From Vibrio profundi (GTDB lineage: Bacteria; Pseudomonadota; Gammaproteobacteria; Enterobacterales; Vibrionaceae), in the NCBI RefSeq assembly GCF_005281835.1, contig NZ_RZIS01000004.1, forward strand, positions 310,001 through 374,000: 64,000 nt of DNA. The letters are read 5' to 3'. The translations under genes and the position numbers were made by a program. The notes beneath the pieces are model-generated. The model was not told where the DNA came from and ran no database searches. It was given only the letters and a program-made list of their open reading frames with translations. Positions 61,505-64,000 of this stretch are shown piece after piece; the first letter of the stretch is position 1; every line of letters begins with the position of its first letter.

Positions 61505-62252
61505 CGATTACATGCCAGAAAAACTGGTTAAAGCGATCGCAAACCCTCTGTTTCCAGCACTTGATAGCATGCTTCGTGCGGGTAAACACGTATCAAGTGA
61601 AGACCTGGATAACCACGCGTTACTGTCTGACTTTGAAACAGAATTAGCGCATTTCTATCAACGCTACAACACAGAGCTAGTGAAAGCGCCTGAAGGCTTC
61701 TTTTATTTGCGCCCTCGTTCTACATCGCTGATCAGCCGTAGTGTCCTTTCCGAACTCGATATGCTGGTCGGTAAGGTACTGTGTTTCCTATATTTGAGCC
61801 CAGAGCGCTTAGCGCATGAAGGCATCTTCACTAATCAAGAATTGTACGAAGAAATGCTTGCACTGGCAGATGAGAAGAAGTTAATGAAGTTAGCGACAAA
61901 TCGTGCTTCTGGTTCTGATCTAGATAAAGAAAAGCTGTTTGAAAAAGTACGTACTTCGCTTCGTCGTCTACGTCGTATCGGCATGATCATTTCGATTGGT
62001 GAAACCGGTAAATTTAGAATCAGTGAAGCGGTATTCCGTTTTGGTGCGGATGTACGTGTTGGCGACGATATGAAAGAAGCTCAACTGCGTCTTATCCGTG
62101 ATGGTGAAGCAGTGGTACACACCCCTGAGCCGAACCAAGGAAGTTTGTTAAGTTCGGACGCTAGTGATGAACTGACGGATGAAAGCCAACAAGATATTTT
62201 TAATGAAGCAGATATGCTAAACGAGCAGAAAACCGCGGAAGGTGAAGCATGA
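61485..62252 (+). CDS. mukE: Chromosome partition protein MukE
   Basis: A 255-residue winged-helix protein of MukBEF; the [20 protein letters not shown] and [15 protein letters not shown] segments match E. coli MukE. The start [14 protein letters not shown] at 61485 matches MukE and overlaps the end of mukF by 20 bases; its stop overlaps the mukB start by ATGA. The acidic C-terminal tail is of variable length. Translationally coupled to its neighbours. Confidence 0.95.
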   Translation: MSLTNTDDYMPEKLVKAIANPLFPALDSMLRAGKHVSSEDLDNHALLSDFETELAHFYQRYNTELVKAPEGFFYLRPRSTSLISRSVLSELDMLVGKVLCFLYLSPERLAHEGIFTNQELYEEMLALADEKKLMKLATNRASGSDLDKEKLFEKVRTSLRRLRRIGMIISIGETGKFRISEAVFRFGADVRVGDDMKEAQLRLIRDGEAVVHTPEPNQGSLLSSDASDELTDESQQDIFNEADMLNEQKTAEGEA

Positions 62253-64000
62253 TTGAAAGAGGTAAGTATCAATCGCTAACCATGATCAACTGGAACGGCT
62301 TTTTTGCACGTACATTTGATATTGATGGTTTGGTAACAACATTATCAGGCGGTAATGGTGCGGGTAAATCAACGACCATGGCAGCATTCATTACAGCTTT
62401 GATCCCAGATCAAAGCTTGCTCCATTTCCGCAATACAACAGAAGCAGGTAGCTCGCAGTCGTCTCGTGATAAAGGGCTTTACGGTAAGTTACAGCCAGGC
62501 GCGTGTTATGCAGCATTAGATGTCGTGAACTCGCGTAATCAACGTCTGTTATTTGCGGTTAAGTTACAGCAAGTTGCGGGTCGTGATAAGAAAGTAGACA
62601 TTAAGCCGTTTGTTATTCAAGGGCTTCCAAGCCATGTGAAACCAACAGACGTATTAATCGAAAACGTATCTGACAATCATGCTCGCGTATGCCAACTAAA
62701 CGATGTTAAGGCTGCCGTTGCACAATACGAAGGCGCGCATTTCAAAGCGTTCTCATCTATCGTTGAATACCATTCTCAAATGTTTGAATTTGGTGTTGTG
62801 CCGAAGAAACTACGTAACAGCAGCGATCGTTCTAAGTTTTATCGCCTGATAGAAGCTTCACTTTACGGCGGTATTTCAAGTGCGATCACTCGTTCATTAC
62901 GTGACTACCTATTGCCTCAAAACGGTGGCGTGAAGAAAGCGTTCCAAGATATGGAATCGGCGTTACGCGAAAACCGCATGACGCTAGAAGCGATTAAAAC
63001 CACGCAAGCTGACCGTGATTTATTCAAGCATCTGATCACAGAATCGACGAATTACGTAGCGGCAGATTATATGCGCCATGCGAACGACCGTCGTAACAAG
63101 TTAGATCAAACCATGCAGTTGCGTGGCGAGCTATTTGGTTCTCGTACAACATTGCTAGAGCAAAACAGCCTGCTGAATCGTGTTCAAGAAGAGCTAGAGA
63201 TCTTAGTTGATCAAGAATTTGCTTTGGAGCAAGACTACCAAGCGGCTTCAGATCACTTGCAACTCGTTCAAACTGCATTGCGTCAGCAAGAAAAGATCGC
63301 TCGATACAGTGATGATCTAGAAGAGCTAAGTGAGCGTTTAGAAGAACAGATGATGGTTGTTGAAGAAGCGCAGGAACGCGTGCTTCTTGCTGAAGAGCAA
63401 GCAACAATCACGGAAGAAGAAGTAGATAGCCTGAAAACTCAGCTAGCGGATTATCAGCAAGCGCTAGATGTTCAGCAAACTCGCGCTTTACAGTACCAAC
63501 AAGCGGTACAAGCGTTGGAAAAAACCAAGTCACTGCTAGAAGACCCTTCAATTACGCCTGAAGGCGCTATTTCGTTGGTATCAGAGCTTAAAGCACAAGA
63601 AGAAGCTAACACTCAAACGTTGCTCGCACTGAAGCATAAGTTAGACATGTCTTCTGCGGCATCCGCACAATTTGAAAAAGCGTTAGCGTTAGTTAAAAGT
63701 ATTGTTGGCGAAATCGCTCGTGGAGATGCAGCGCAATACGCAAAGGACGCTTTGAATAAAGCTCGCGAAGCTAAGCATCTTGTTCAAAATGAGCAACAAT
63801 GGCGTGCGCAACATCGTGATATGGAACGCGATAGTGCACAGCAGCGCCAAGCCCAGCAACTGGCGACTGAGTATCAAAAGCAGCACAACGTTGCACTTAC
63901 AGATGAAGTGGCGTTTGAAGAAGAACGTGAACGCCACGCGATGCAACTCGAAACTCTAGAGTTTGCTCAAGAAGAGCTACGTGAAGCGAAAAGCGAGCAG
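62249..64000 (+). CDS. mukB: Chromosome partition protein MukB, N-terminal part
   Basis: The first 584 codons of an SMC-like ATPase (about 1490 residues when complete) run off the right edge. Walker A GGNGAGKS is at 34-41; the N-terminal head ends near 300 and the remaining visible part is coiled coil (Gln/Glu/Leu-rich, [20 protein letters not shown]). MukB heads bind MukF and DNA; the full complex extrudes loops and aids segregation with topoisomerase IV. Starts with ATGA overlap after mukE. Confidence 0.96.
   Translation, partial: MIERGKYQSLTMINWNGFFARTFDIDGLVTTLSGGNGAGKSTTMAAFITALIPDQSLLHFRNTTEAGSSQSSRDKGLYGKLQPGACYAALDVVNSRNQRLLFAVKLQQVAGRDKKVDIKPFVIQGLPSHVKPTDVLIENVSDNHARVCQLNDVKAAVAQYEGAHFKAFSSIVEYHSQMFEFGVVPKKLRNSSDRSKFYRLIEASLYGGISSAITRSLRDYLLPQNGGVKKAFQDMESALRENRMTLEAIKTTQADRDLFKHLITESTNYVAADYMRHANDRRNKLDQTMQLRGELFGSRTTLLEQNSLLNRVQEELEILVDQEFALEQDYQAASDHLQLVQTALRQQEKIARYSDDLEELSERLEEQMMVVEEAQERVLLAEEQATITEEEVDSLKTQLADYQQALDVQQTRALQYQQAVQALEKTKSLLEDPSITPEGAISLVSELKAQEEANTQTLLALKHKLDMSSAASAQFEKALALVKSIVGEIARGDAAQYAKDALNKAREAKHLVQNEQQWRAQHRDMERDSAQQRQAQQLATEYQKQHNVALTDEVAFEEERERHAMQLETLEFAQEELREAKSEQ

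Overview
The window looks like a core segment of a Vibrio large chromosome. Evidence: almost every gene is closely Vibrio/gammaproteobacterial in sequence, base composition is about 43-45% G+C, ATG-type starts have good ribosome binding sites, and there is a tfoY gene behind a Vc2-type cyclic-di-GMP riboswitch, an OmpT/OmpU-type porin, a monomeric NADP isocitrate dehydrogenase and an ImuA-ImuB-DnaE2 cassette. I see no rRNA, tRNA, insertion sequence, integron, prophage or CRISPR array. Two genes run off the edges: dnaE2 on the left and mukB on the right.

Layout. 1-2450: SOS mutasome imuA-imuB-dnaE2 (minus strand) behind a perfect LexA box. 2.5-4.5 kb: short-chain dehydrogenase yciK and the divergent membrane protease sohB. 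4.6-9.4 kb: stress operon prkA-yeaH-spoVR. 9.7-19.5 kb: ompV, yfbU, then an anaerobic pyruvate-formate-lyase region (pflA, pflB and a DUF3360 permease with a class II FNR-type promoter) interrupted by a chemoreceptor and an LpxR-like lipid A deacylase. 20-21.5 kb: an unrecognised Gly/Ser-rich lipoprotein with a G7 tract, which looks lineage-specific. 21.7-24.9 kb: an arginine-type ABC transporter behind candidate ArgR boxes. 25-28 kb: xthA and a dCache chemoreceptor. 28-33 kb: dinG-TSUP-priC-rsmS-roxA, minus strand. 33.5-36 kb: porin, UPF0319 protein, rluE. 36-43.8 kb: icd, cspD and an N-degron block (clpS-clpA facing aat-bpt-infA). 43.9-49.1 kb: glycine-zipper protein, aroA, yciN, topA. 49.6-52.3 kb: glgC-glgA. 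52.5-56.5 kb: a hydrolase, a TVP38/DUF2007 pair, tfoY with its riboswitch, purR. 56.8-58.4 kb: torD and divergent torR. 58.4-64 kb: elyC, cmoM and the condensin operon mukF-mukE-mukB.

How it fits together. Several adjacent genes form functional units: a mutagenic repair set; N-end-rule tagging (Aat, Bpt) beside recognition and unfolding (ClpS, ClpA); arginine uptake; glycogen synthesis; and chromosome condensation. The most interesting non-coding elements are the tfoY riboswitch with an SD-sequestering hairpin, an FNR promoter for an uncharacterised permease, phased TGATAAC repeats between cspD and clpS, and structured leaders in front of icd and glgC. I did not find a convincing wholly new multi-gene system; the less understood parts are the DUF3360 permease, the 20-kb lipoprotein, the UPF0319 protein and the TVP38/DUF2007 pair.
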